Part shown: positions 1-5,240 of the stretch, piece after piece
Layout of the letters: each line of letters begins with the position of its first letter
How positions within the stretch are numbered: the first letter of the stretch is position 1
Source: an uncultured Bacilli bacterium
Lineage (GTDB): Bacteria > Bacillota_I > Bacilli_A > RF39 > UBA660
Reading direction: 5' to 3'
DNA: 6,100 nt
Assembly (NCBI GenBank): GCA_947630935.1
Contig: CANRJL010000063.1
Coordinates: forward strand, 1-6,100
Notes under the pieces: model-generated
The model's input: the letters and a program-made list of their open reading frames with translations, nothing else
Databases searched by the model: none
Told to the model about the DNA's origin: nothing
Position numbers and translations under genes: made by a program

Positions 1-248
1 GAAGTAACTATAAAACAGATTGTGCAAATAATGATTGGCTAAAACCAAGTAGTGGATATAATTGGACTTTATCGCCGATTTCTTCGGGCTCGTACGGTGC
101 GTTCTATGTCTATTCTGACGGTTATGTCGGCAAGAGCTACTTCGTCAACCAAGCGAGCGGGGTTGGACCAACAGCCTACCTAAATTCTTCGGTTAAAATA
201 ACTGGTGGAAGTGGCACTACTGGTTCACCGTATACCTTAAGTTTATAA
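1..248 (+). CDS. 3' end of a surface/secreted protein gene (partial, DUF6273-like or C-type-lectin-like C-terminus)
   Basis: Reading frame starts at base 3 and is open from the left edge to a TAA at 246-248, giving the last 81 residues. The C-terminal pattern is W-T-L-S-P, then Y-S-D-G-Y-V, then G-V-x-P-T-x-Y-L, then V-K-I-T-G-G-S-G and a final S-P-Y-T-L-S-L. I associate this ending with large surface proteins of uncultured gut Bacillota, where the usual form is G-V-R-P. Here the Arg is Gly (GGA, one base from AGA). The codons from about 66 to 180 are rich in G and C at third positions, unlike the flanks and all other genes in the window. The N-terminus lies outside, so anchoring and full domain layout cannot be seen. 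A terminator follows directly, so this is the last gene of its unit. That the frame is real is well supported; the family name comes from recall of the motif and is less sure. Confidence 0.75.
   Translation, partial: SNYKTDCANNDWLKPSSGYNWTLSPISSGSYGAFYVYSDGYVGKSYFVNQASGVGPTAYLNSSVKITGGSGTTGSPYTLSL
66..180 (+). other. Candidate DGR variable region (VR) at the 3' end of the target gene
   Basis: By hand count, bases 71-150 contain 13 A out of 80 (about 16%) and 41 G+C (about 51%). The preceding 60 bases of the same gene contain 27 A (45%). Many codons end in C (GGC, TAC, TTC, GTC, GAC, AGC, AAC), as expected if AAC/AAT codons of an A-rich template had been rewritten at their adenines. The encoded positions are mostly Tyr, Ser, Gly, Phe, Asp and Asn, interleaved with fixed residues such as A-F, D-G and V. 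The location, at the extreme 3' end of a gene and followed by a hairpin, also fits known DGR targets. No template repeat or reverse transcriptase lies in the window, so this is a hypothesis and the boundaries are approximate. Confidence 0.45.
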
Positions 249-262
249 AATAAAATCTTTTT

Positions 263-296
263 ACTTAACATCTAAAAAGGATAGTTAAGTTTTTTT
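263..296 (+). terminator. Rho-independent terminator of the upstream surface-protein gene
   Basis: The arms ACTTAACATC (263-272) and GATAGTTAAGT (280-290) pair over 10 bp with one bulged A at 283 and a 7-nt loop. A T tract runs from 290 to 296. It starts 15 bp after the TAA at 246-248. If the upstream gene is a DGR target, this inverted repeat could also act as the DNA hairpin often found just downstream of a variable region. Confidence 0.75.
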
Positions 297-396
297 GGAC
301 AAAAAAAATTTCTATTTTAATTTGCACATTTTGTTTATTCTTTTGTTATTTTAATTTTTTAAATTATATTTTTTCACACTTTTCAGTCGCCACCTA

Positions 397-420
397 TTGA
401 CTCAGGGGGGGGGGTATTAT
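397..420 (+). promoter_or_regulatory. Putative promoter with a poly-G spacer, upstream of the 459-1448 gene
   Basis: TTGACT at 397-402 matches five of six bases of the sigma-A -35 consensus and TATTAT at 415-420 matches five of six of the -10. They are separated by only 12 bp, CA plus ten G, where 16-18 bp is normal. The spacer equals the G count plus two, so 14-16 G would restore 16-18 bp. An alternative -10 (TATAAA, 434-439) exists without a good -35 at normal spacing. The 300-380 stretch upstream is nearly all A and T and could serve as an UP element; I see no gene in 249-458. Confidence 0.5.
405..414 (+). repeat. Homopolymeric G tract, ten residues
   Basis: Ten consecutive G residues sit in a region that is otherwise almost all A and T. 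Tracts of this kind are prone to replication slippage and are classic contingency loci when placed in promoters or early coding sequence. Here the tract lies between the candidate -35 and -10 boxes and outside any coding frame, because the frame of the next gene has a TAG at 441-443 between the tract and its ATG. Confidence 0.9.
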
Positions 421-458
421 GTTATTCTTCTTATATAAAATAGAAAAGAGAATAACAA

Positions 459-1448
459 ATGAAACTAAAAAAGTTAGAAAAAAATAAGTATAAAAAGTTA
501 TTGTTTCTAGTAATCTTTGGCATAGTATTTATATGTGTAGGTGTACTTATAGATAAAACATTTTCTATGTACCAAGTGAGTAAAAGCTTTGAATTTGTAA
601 ATGGTAAAGTAAATTATTATGGTCATAGTGATGTTTATTTTGCTTATTATAACGGGATTACTTGGTTAGAAGATATTCCTAAGAAAAACAATGCTGATAA
701 TTTAGTATATGACCATGCTGAATGTGATAATGAAGCTATAGTTGAATGGGATGAAGAAGAATGGACACCAAAAGTTAAGAACCTAACCAAAGCTAAAACC
801 AGATGTTCATTGTATTTCAAAGTAGAAAAAGATACAACCGTGCCTGAAATAACGATGTTAAAAACCGGAAATTATGATTATGCGGATAATATTTCAACAA
901 TAGCAACGGCTAAGTTTGGGCGATTAGGTGGTACGTTAGAATGTAAAGTAACAAGTTATAATAATAAAGTAGTAAGTAAAATAAGTGATATAAATATATT
1001 AGGAAAACATACAGTAGAATGTACTGCAACTGGAAATAATGGTTTAAAAACAACTAAACAAGAGACTTATACTATAAATGCGATTTTTACTTATAATAAT
1101 GGACTTAATTGTACTGGAAATTGTAAGAAAAGTTATGACCACATATATTTACAAAATGGAATGAGACAATATGGTCCATATGTTGCTATGAAAAAAGGCT
1201 GTTACCATATTCTTTACTATGGTTTATATGTTTCTTATATTTTTAATAATTTGGAAATTCAAAGTACGAATGATAATTGGGTTGGTGAAGTAACCAAATT
1301 AAACTATATATACTCAGATTTAAATTATTATGCAAATATTCCTAAGGATATGCGAGATGTTGAATTTATTGCAACAAATAATTCTACCTATATAGTGGGA
1401 ATTTATCAAGTTGAAGTGAACTATGCAGGTGAAACTTGCTCAACATAA
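459..1448 (+). CDS. Membrane-anchored cysteine-rich surface protein with Ig-like stalk
   Basis: Function unknown; 329 residues. A lysine-rich N-terminus precedes one hydrophobic segment (about 14-31), most likely an uncleaved signal anchor leaving the rest outside. Residues 44-121 form a module with C89-D-N, W97, W102-T-P, V-K-N-L-T-K and C116-S-L-Y-F, which I recognise as the recurring N-terminal module of surface proteins in uncultured Bacillota. A D-T-T-V-P-E-I start at 125 opens an Ig-like/DUF5011-style repeat to about 206, with C162 and C188 likely paired. The C-terminal part (208-329) is Tyr/Asn-rich with C218-x-x-x-C222, C248 and C327, and a Y-G-P-Y segment (238-241) suggesting a beta-sandwich, possibly glycan binding. 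Eight extracellular cysteines could make four disulfides. There is no LPXTG motif. The ATG at 459 is the first possible start after the in-frame TAG at 441; only a weak GAGA ribosome site (448-451) precedes it. Expression is probably governed by the poly-G promoter. Confidence 0.8.
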   Translation: MKLKKLEKNKYKKLLFLVIFGIVFICVGVLIDKTFSMYQVSKSFEFVNGKVNYYGHSDVYFAYYNGITWLEDIPKKNNADNLVYDHAECDNEAIVEWDEEEWTPKVKNLTKAKTRCSLYFKVEKDTTVPEITMLKTGNYDYADNISTIATAKFGRLGGTLECKVTSYNNKVVSKISDINILGKHTVECTATGNNGLKTTKQETYTINAIFTYNNGLNCTGNCKKSYDHIYLQNGMRQYGPYVAMKKGCYHILYYGLYVSYIFNNLEIQSTNDNWVGEVTKLNYIYSDLNYYANIPKDMRDVEFIATNNSTYIVGIYQVEVNYAGETCST

Positions 1449-1491
1449 TAATTAAAATTAGTAAATTACATATATTTTTATAGGTGGTTAA

Positions 1492-1728
1492 ATGACTCTT
1501 TCGGAATTGCAACGTAAAGATATTGTTAATATTATTGATGGTAAAAGATTAGGGCGAATGGTTGATGCTGAAATGAATGAAACAGGAACAATTATGTATT
1601 TTATAATTGAACAAAGACATTTTTTTCGTTTGTTTCATTTTAAAGAAGAGGTAACGATTACTTTTAATCAAATTAAGAAGATTGGTGAAGATGTTATTTT
1701 GGTTGAGACAAGTTCTAATACTTTTTAA
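1492..1728 (+). CDS. ymxH: YlmC/YmxH family PRC-barrel protein
   Basis: 78 residues, the usual size for this family. The start L-S-E-L-Q-x-K-D-I-V-N, followed by D-G-K-R-L-G-R and D-A-E, is the family signature. The I-K-K-I-G-E-D-V-I-L-V end (about residues 61-71) closes the single PRC-barrel. The family is annotated as sporulation-associated in Bacillus and Clostridia, but its molecular role is unclear, and members occur in lineages that may not sporulate. AGGTGG at 1482-1487 lies 4 bp before the ATG. It starts 43 bp after the surface-protein gene and precedes rpsO. In Bacillus subtilis ymxH also lies close to rpsO-pnpA, so the context supports the call. No separate promoter or terminator is convincing around it. 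The symbol could equally be ylmC; the two paralogues are hard to tell apart by eye. Confidence 0.85.
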   Translation: MTLSELQRKDIVNIIDGKRLGRMVDAEMNETGTIMYFIIEQRHFFRLFHFKEEVTITFNQIKKIGEDVILVETSSNTF

Positions 1729-1735
1729 TTTTTCC

Positions 1736-1764
1736 TTGCTTTTTAGGATAAATTATAATATACT
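1736..1764 (+). promoter_or_regulatory. Sigma-A type promoter of rpsO
   Basis: TTGCTT (1736-1741) and TATACT (1759-1764) are separated by exactly 17 bp. A perfect TATAAT at 1754-1759 overlaps the -10 but would give only 12 bp spacing. Transcription from about 1771 would give an ~86-nt leader before the rpsO ATG. Confidence 0.7.
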
Positions 1765-1787
1765 TTAGTTGTTATTGAAGTTTTACT

Positions 1788-1850
1788 TTTGCTTTTATGG
1801 ACCTCTTTCATAAAGCAAATGTTAAACCGATTGATTTTAAAAAAGGAGGT
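1788..1850 (+). promoter_or_regulatory. Candidate S15 autoregulatory leader (hairpin and Shine-Dalgarno pseudoknot)
   Basis: TTTGCTTTTATG (1788-1799) pairs with CATAAAGCAAA (1809-1819) over 11 bp with a single bulged T. The 9-nt loop (1800-1808) holds ACCTC, complementary to GAGGT at 1846-1850 in the rpsO Shine-Dalgarno. Three more pairs (TTT with AAA 1842-1844) are possible if G1845 bulges. This would form a pseudoknot hiding the ribosome site. S15 represses its own mRNA through structured leaders, including a pseudoknot in Escherichia coli, so control by S15 is a natural inference. The pairing is seen; the regulation is inferred. Confidence 0.5.
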
Positions 1851-1856
1851 ATTTTT

Positions 1857-2126
1857 ATGGCTATGTCAAAGGAAAGAAAGTCAGAAATTATTAAAGAATT
1901 TCAAAAAAGTAAGAATGATGTAGGTTCTACAGAAGTTCAAATTGCTCTTTTAACTGAAGAAATTAATAATTTAACTGAACATTTGAAAGTTCATATTCAT
2001 GATTTTCATTCAAAAAGAGGACTACAAAAGATGGTTGGACGTCGTAAAAAACTTTTAAATTATTTAAAAGAAAATGATGTTGTATCTTATCGTGAAGTGA
2101 TTAAAAAATTAAATTTAAGAAAATAG
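1857..2126 (+). CDS. rpsO: 30S ribosomal protein S15
   Basis: 89 residues, the standard length. S15 binds 16S rRNA in the central domain early in small-subunit assembly and contacts 23S rRNA in an intersubunit bridge. G23-S-T-E-V-Q-I-A-L-L-T, H42, D49-F-H-S52 and R54-G-L are the conserved rRNA-binding features, followed by the basic G-R-R-K-K-L-L-x-Y-L helix and a final L-N-L-R-K. The start at 1857 is chosen because AGGAGG (1844-1849) is 7 bp upstream and the length fits. An in-frame ATG at 1797 would add 20 residues unrelated to S15 and lies inside the leader hairpin. A second ATG at 1863 is possible but less well spaced. The gene has its own promoter and is followed by a short terminator and then pnp, the common bacterial order. 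Confidence 0.98.
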   Translation: MAMSKERKSEIIKEFQKSKNDVGSTEVQIALLTEEINNLTEHLKVHIHDFHSKRGLQKMVGRRKKLLNYLKENDVVSYREVIKKLNLRK

Positions 2127-2150
2127 GCACTAAGTTTTTAGTGTCTTTTT
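2126..2150 (+). terminator. rpsO-pnp intergenic terminator
   Basis: GGCACTAA (2126-2133) pairs with TTAGTGTC (2138-2145) over 8 bp including one G-U pair, with a GTTT loop and a five-T tail (2146-2150). The stem begins on the last base of the rpsO stop codon. No promoter is visible between it and pnp, so it probably works as a partial terminator that lowers pnp relative to rpsO, with pnp expressed by readthrough. Confidence 0.75.
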
Positions 2151-2168
2151 GTATAGAAGGAGGAAGTA

Positions 2169-4325
2169 ATGAAAAAGGTATTTAAACATAATTTTTTAGG
2201 AAGAGAAATTGTAGTTGAAACTGGCGAATTAGCTAAGCAGGCCAATTCAGCTGTTTTAGTAAGGTATGGTGAAACTGCGGTTTTATCAGTAGTAATAATG
2301 GGTAATCCTGTTACTCAAGATTTTTTTCCATTGCAAGTTTTATATCAAGAAAAATTGTATTCTGTAGGAAAAATTCCAGGTGGTTTTATTAAAAGAGAGG
2401 GAAGACCTACTGATGAAGCAACTCTTGCTGCAAGAATTATTGATAGACCTTTAAGACCAATGTTTGATGAGAATTTACGAAATGAGATTCAAGTTATTAA
2501 TATGGTTTTATCGGTAGATGTCGATAATAGTCCAGTAATGACTGCTTTATTAGGTTCTTCTTTGGCTTTAGGAATTTCCGAAATTCCTTTTGATGGTCCA
2601 GTTGCTGGAGTTGTGGTTGGTAAGATTGGTAAAGAGTTTGTGATTAACCCAACAGCTAGTGAGTTAGAAAAAAGTGAATTAAATTTGACTGTTGCCGGAA
2701 CAAAAGATGCTATTTGTATGGTAGAAGCTGGGGCAAGTGAATTAGCTGAAAGTAAAATGTTGGATGCAATGATGAAGGGCCATGATGCAATTAAAGAATT
2801 ATGTGCTTTTGAACAAAGTATTATTGATGAAATTGGTAAAGAAAAAGTTGAATTAGAAAAAGCCGTATTAGATGATGATTTGGTTAAAGAAGTTGAAGAG
2901 TATGTTGGTGAAGATATGCTAAATGCTATTTTAATTAAAGATAAATTAGCAAGTTATGCTAAGATAGATGAAGTAAAGGAAAATACAAAGAGTCATTTTG
3001 AAGAAGTATTGGCAGATAATGAAGATAAAGAAAATATCTTAAAACAAGTTGAAAAAATAGTAAATCAATTAGAAGGTAAAGAAGTAAGAAGCTTAATTAC
3101 TGATAAGAAAATACGGCCAGATGGTCGAAAAACTGATGAAATTAGACCTTTAGATGCGCAGGTTGATTTATTAGCGCGAACTCATGGTTCAGCGTTATTT
3201 ACAAGAGGGCAAACACAAAGTTTAGCAACTACTACTTTAGGGGCAATTGGTGAACATCAAATACTTGATGGTCTTGGAATAGAAGATAGTAAGCGATTTA
3301 TGCTCCACTATAATTTTCCAGCTTTTTCGGTAGGTGAAATTGGTAGATATGGTTCACCTGGAAGAAGAGAAATTGGCCATGGTGCATTAGGCGAAAGAGC
3401 ATTATCTTATGTAATTCCTAGTGAAGAAGATTTTCCTTATACAATAAGGGTTGTTTCAGAAATATTAGAAAGTAATGGTTCGTCAAGTCAAGCTACTATT
3501 TGTGCCGGTTGTTTATCTTTAATGGCCGCTGGGGTACCTATTAAGGCTCCTGTCGCAGGAATTGCAATGGGTTTAATTACAAGTGAAGATAATAAAAAGT
3601 ATACTATTTTAACTGATATCCAAGGGCTAGAAGACCATATGGGTGATATGGACTTTAAAGTTGCTGGGACAAGAAAAGGTATTACAGCTTTACAAATGGA
3701 TATTAAAATAAAAGGTGTTACTAAAGCTATTTTAAAAGAAGCTTTAACTCAAGCTAAAAAAGCTCGTTTCCAAATATTAGATGTTATGGAAGATTGTATT
3801 AAAGAACCACGTCATGAATTAAGTCCTTATGCGCCAAAGATTGAAACTTTCCAAATAGAGCCTGATAAAATTAAAGATGTTATTGGCCGAGGTGGCGAGA
3901 TGATTACTAAAATTATTTTGGAATCTAGTCATGTTAAAACAGTTAATGATAAAGAAGCTGTAAAAGTTGATTTAGAAGATGATGGTCGTGTTATAATTTA
4001 TCATACTGATGAAAATATTATTAAAGAAACAAGAAGAAGAATTGAAGAAGTTGTAAGAGAAGTAGTGCCTGGAGAAATTTATCAAGGAACAGTTAGTAAA
4101 GTAGAAGATTTTGGTTGTTTTGTAACTTTATGGGAAGGTTGTGAAGGCCTTGTTCATGTATCGCAGATGGCTCATGAAAGAGTAAATAAGCCGAGTGATA
4201 TAGTGAAGGTTGGCGATAAAATTTTAGTAAAATCTTTAGGTTATGATAATCGAGGTAGATTAAATTTGTCAAGGAAAGAGGCACTAGCTAGTCCTTTAAA
4301 AAAAGAAAAAAAGAATAAAAAGTAA
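2169..4325 (+). CDS. pnp: Polyribonucleotide nucleotidyltransferase (PNPase)
   Basis: 718 residues, normal for the family. PNPase degrades RNA 3' to 5' with phosphate, releasing nucleoside diphosphates, and can add tails in reverse; it acts as a ring-shaped trimer in the cytoplasm. The first RNase PH domain carries G-K-I-P-G-G-F and R-I-I-D-R-P-L-R-P (about 67-97). A helical linker covers roughly 210-310. The second RNase PH domain has H339-G-S, G395-S-P-G-R399-R400-E-I-G-H-G for phosphate binding, and E488-D489-H-M-G-D-M-D495, where D489 and D495 fit the catalytic aspartates. The KH domain has G573-R-G-G576, and the S1 domain runs from about 624 (Y-Q-G-T-V) to L-N-L-S-R-K near 704, ending in a lysine-rich tail. 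The segment after the KH GxxG loop seems slightly longer than usual. AGGAGG (2158-2163) precedes the ATG by 5 bp. All expected domains are present. Confidence 0.98.
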   Translation: MKKVFKHNFLGREIVVETGELAKQANSAVLVRYGETAVLSVVIMGNPVTQDFFPLQVLYQEKLYSVGKIPGGFIKREGRPTDEATLAARIIDRPLRPMFDENLRNEIQVINMVLSVDVDNSPVMTALLGSSLALGISEIPFDGPVAGVVVGKIGKEFVINPTASELEKSELNLTVAGTKDAICMVEAGASELAESKMLDAMMKGHDAIKELCAFEQSIIDEIGKEKVELEKAVLDDDLVKEVEEYVGEDMLNAILIKDKLASYAKIDEVKENTKSHFEEVLADNEDKENILKQVEKIVNQLEGKEVRSLITDKKIRPDGRKTDEIRPLDAQVDLLARTHGSALFTRGQTQSLATTTLGAIGEHQILDGLGIEDSKRFMLHYNFPAFSVGEIGRYGSPGRREIGHGALGERALSYVIPSEEDFPYTIRVVSEILESNGSSSQATICAGCLSLMAAGVPIKAPVAGIAMGLITSEDNKKYTILTDIQGLEDHMGDMDFKVAGTRKGITALQMDIKIKGVTKAILKEALTQAKKARFQILDVMEDCIKEPRHELSPYAPKIETFQIEPDKIKDVIGRGGEMITKIILESSHVKTVNDKEAVKVDLEDDGRVIIYHTDENIIKETRRRIEEVVREVVPGEIYQGTVSKVEDFGCFVTLWEGCEGLVHVSQMAHERVNKPSDIVKVGDKILVKSLGYDNRGRLNLSRKEALASPLKKEKKNKK

Positions 4326-4330
4326 GGTTT

Positions 4331-4383
4331 AAAGAATAAGATATAATAGGTGATGCCTATTTGGAAAGTCTTATTCTTTTTTT
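4331..4383 (+). terminator. Terminator/attenuator hairpin after pnp overlapping the next gene's start
   Basis: AAAGAATAAGA (4331-4341) and TCTTATTCTTT (4369-4379) form a perfect 11-bp inverted repeat, followed by T residues to 4383. Inside it, AATAGG (4345-4350) pairs with CCTATT (4356-4361) around a 5-nt loop. The 3' arm and T tract are codons 3-8 of the DUF368 gene. The inner stem covers part of its ribosome site (AGGTG, 4348-4352) and the first base of its TTG start. The stem is AT-only apart from two G-C pairs, so termination may be incomplete. Confidence 0.6.
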
Positions 4384-5161
4384 AAAAGGTTTTATTATTG
4401 GGTTAGGAAAAATTATACCGGGTGTTTCAGGGTCAGTGTTAGCTGTTTTATTAGGTGTTTATGAAAAAACTTTAAATAATATTGCTAATTTAAAAAATTC
4501 TTGGAAAAACTCTTTAAAATTTTTAGGCCCATTAGGTTGTGGTATTATTTTAGCAATAATTTTATTCAGTCGTGTTTTGTTATATTTTATTTCAAATTAT
4601 TCTTTAGCTACAATGAGTTTTTTCTTTGGAATATTATTAGCTACTATTCCTAAAATATTTAAAGAAAAAGTCTGTCCAATGCCAAAAGATTGGTTGCTTA
4701 TCTTAGCTTTATTATTTTTATTAATTATTTTAAGTACTAAAATATCTTTAAAATCATTTACAATTGTAAATTCATTAAGTTATTTTTGGGTATTTTTTTT
4801 AGGAATGATTGATGCTTTGTCGATGATTATTCCTGGACTAAGTGGAACGGCAATTTATATTTTATTAGGAAGTTATTCGTTTGTTTTAAATTTATTTGCT
4901 GAGCCATTTATTAATATAAAAGCTACATTAATATTTGGTTGTGGTTTTTTGTTTAGTTTTTTGATTTTGCTAAAGTTACTATTATATTGTTTTAAAAAAT
5001 ATGAACATAAGACATGGCAAATAATTTTTAGTTTTATTATTTATTCTATGGTTGAATTTTTTTGGCAAATTCCATTTTCTTTTACGTTCTTAGGGCTTTT
5101 AAATACTACATTTTGGATGCTTTTAGGCTTTTTTTGTTTTAAAATAATGCCTGATTCTTAA
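4361..5161 (+). CDS. DUF368 family polytopic membrane protein, putative undecaprenyl-phosphate translocase
   Basis: 266 residues, very hydrophobic, about eight membrane segments or re-entrant loops. The diagnostic feature is the duplicated motif K-I-I-P20-G-V-S-G-S25 near the N-terminus and M-I-I-P158-G-L-S-G-T163 in the second half, each followed by a hydrophobic helix and a G-V/S-Y turn; this internal repeat marks DUF368. Members of DUF368 have been shown to help return undecaprenyl phosphate across the cytoplasmic membrane for reuse in cell-wall and surface-polymer synthesis, so that role is inferred here. The start is TTG at 4361, 8 bp after AGGTG. No in-frame ATG lies between the upstream stop (4337) and the first PG motif. 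The ATG at 4353 is in another frame and yields only 10 codons. It lies 35 bp after pnp and may depend on readthrough from it. A glycosyltransferase downstream fits an envelope theme. Confidence 0.9.
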   Translation: MESLILFLKGFIIGLGKIIPGVSGSVLAVLLGVYEKTLNNIANLKNSWKNSLKFLGPLGCGIILAIILFSRVLLYFISNYSLATMSFFFGILLATIPKIFKEKVCPMPKDWLLILALLFLLIILSTKISLKSFTIVNSLSYFWVFFLGMIDALSMIIPGLSGTAIYILLGSYSFVLNLFAEPFINIKATLIFGCGFLFSFLILLKLLLYCFKKYEHKTWQIIFSFIIYSMVEFFWQIPFSFTFLGLLNTTFWMLLGFFCFKIMPDS

Positions 5162-5167
5162 AAATAC

Positions 5168-5196
5168 TTGCAATTTATCTAAAATTGTATTATAAT
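5168..5196 (+). promoter_or_regulatory. Promoter of the GntR-glycosyltransferase operon
   Basis: TTGCAA (5168-5173) and a perfect TATAAT (5191-5196) are separated by 17 bp. Transcription would begin near 5203, inside the palindromic operator that follows. The promoter starts 7 bp after the DUF368 stop codon. Confidence 0.85.
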
Positions 5197-5200
5197 CTAG

Positions 5201-5223
5201 TTGTGCTATTACAAATAGTACAA
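5201..5223 (+). promoter_or_regulatory. Palindromic operator, likely bound by the GntR/YtrA regulator
   Basis: TTGTGCTATT (5201-5210) and AATAGTACAA (5214-5223) are inverted repeats of 10 bp with one mismatch, separated by ACA. The site covers the predicted transcription start and ends at the edge of the ribosome site. A TACTA/TAGTA-type half-site fits the operators reported for YtrA-subfamily GntR proteins. Binding here would block transcription of its own gene. Confidence 0.7.
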
Positions 5224-5240
5224 AGGAGGGGTTTTAAAAG

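Noticed and set aside
322..352. TTGCAC followed by a TATTTT box as a second promoter upstream of the 459 gene
   Set aside because: The -10 match is weak with a 19-bp spacer, and such boxes are expected by chance in a stretch of nearly pure A and T.
405..443. Poly-G tract as a translational (frameshift) phase switch
   Set aside because: The frame of the 459 gene contains a TAG at 441-443 between the tract and its ATG, so changing the G number cannot join an upstream start to this protein.
1449..1491. Possible terminator or promoter between the surface-protein gene and ymxH
   Set aside because: Only short A/T complementarities without a stable stem, and no paired -35/-10 boxes at normal spacing.
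1797..1856. Upstream in-frame ATG extending S15 to 109 residues
   Set aside because: The extra 20 residues do not resemble S15, the ATG has no Shine-Dalgarno and lies in the leader hairpin, and the 1857 start has an ideal AGGAGG.
4093..4284. Open frame of 63 codons on the minus strand
   Set aside because: It lies wholly inside the S1-domain part of pnp, lacks a ribosome site and has no recognisable protein features.
4353..4385. Ten-codon ATG frame overlapping the DUF368 start as a possible leader peptide
   Set aside because: Its ATG directly abuts the AGGTG with no spacing, so initiation is unlikely, and the peptide has no regulatory codon pattern.
5171..5187. CAATTT/AAATTG inverted repeat between the -35 and -10 of the GntR promoter
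   Set aside because: Only 6 bp of A/T-dominated symmetry; the longer palindrome at 5201-5223 is a far better operator.
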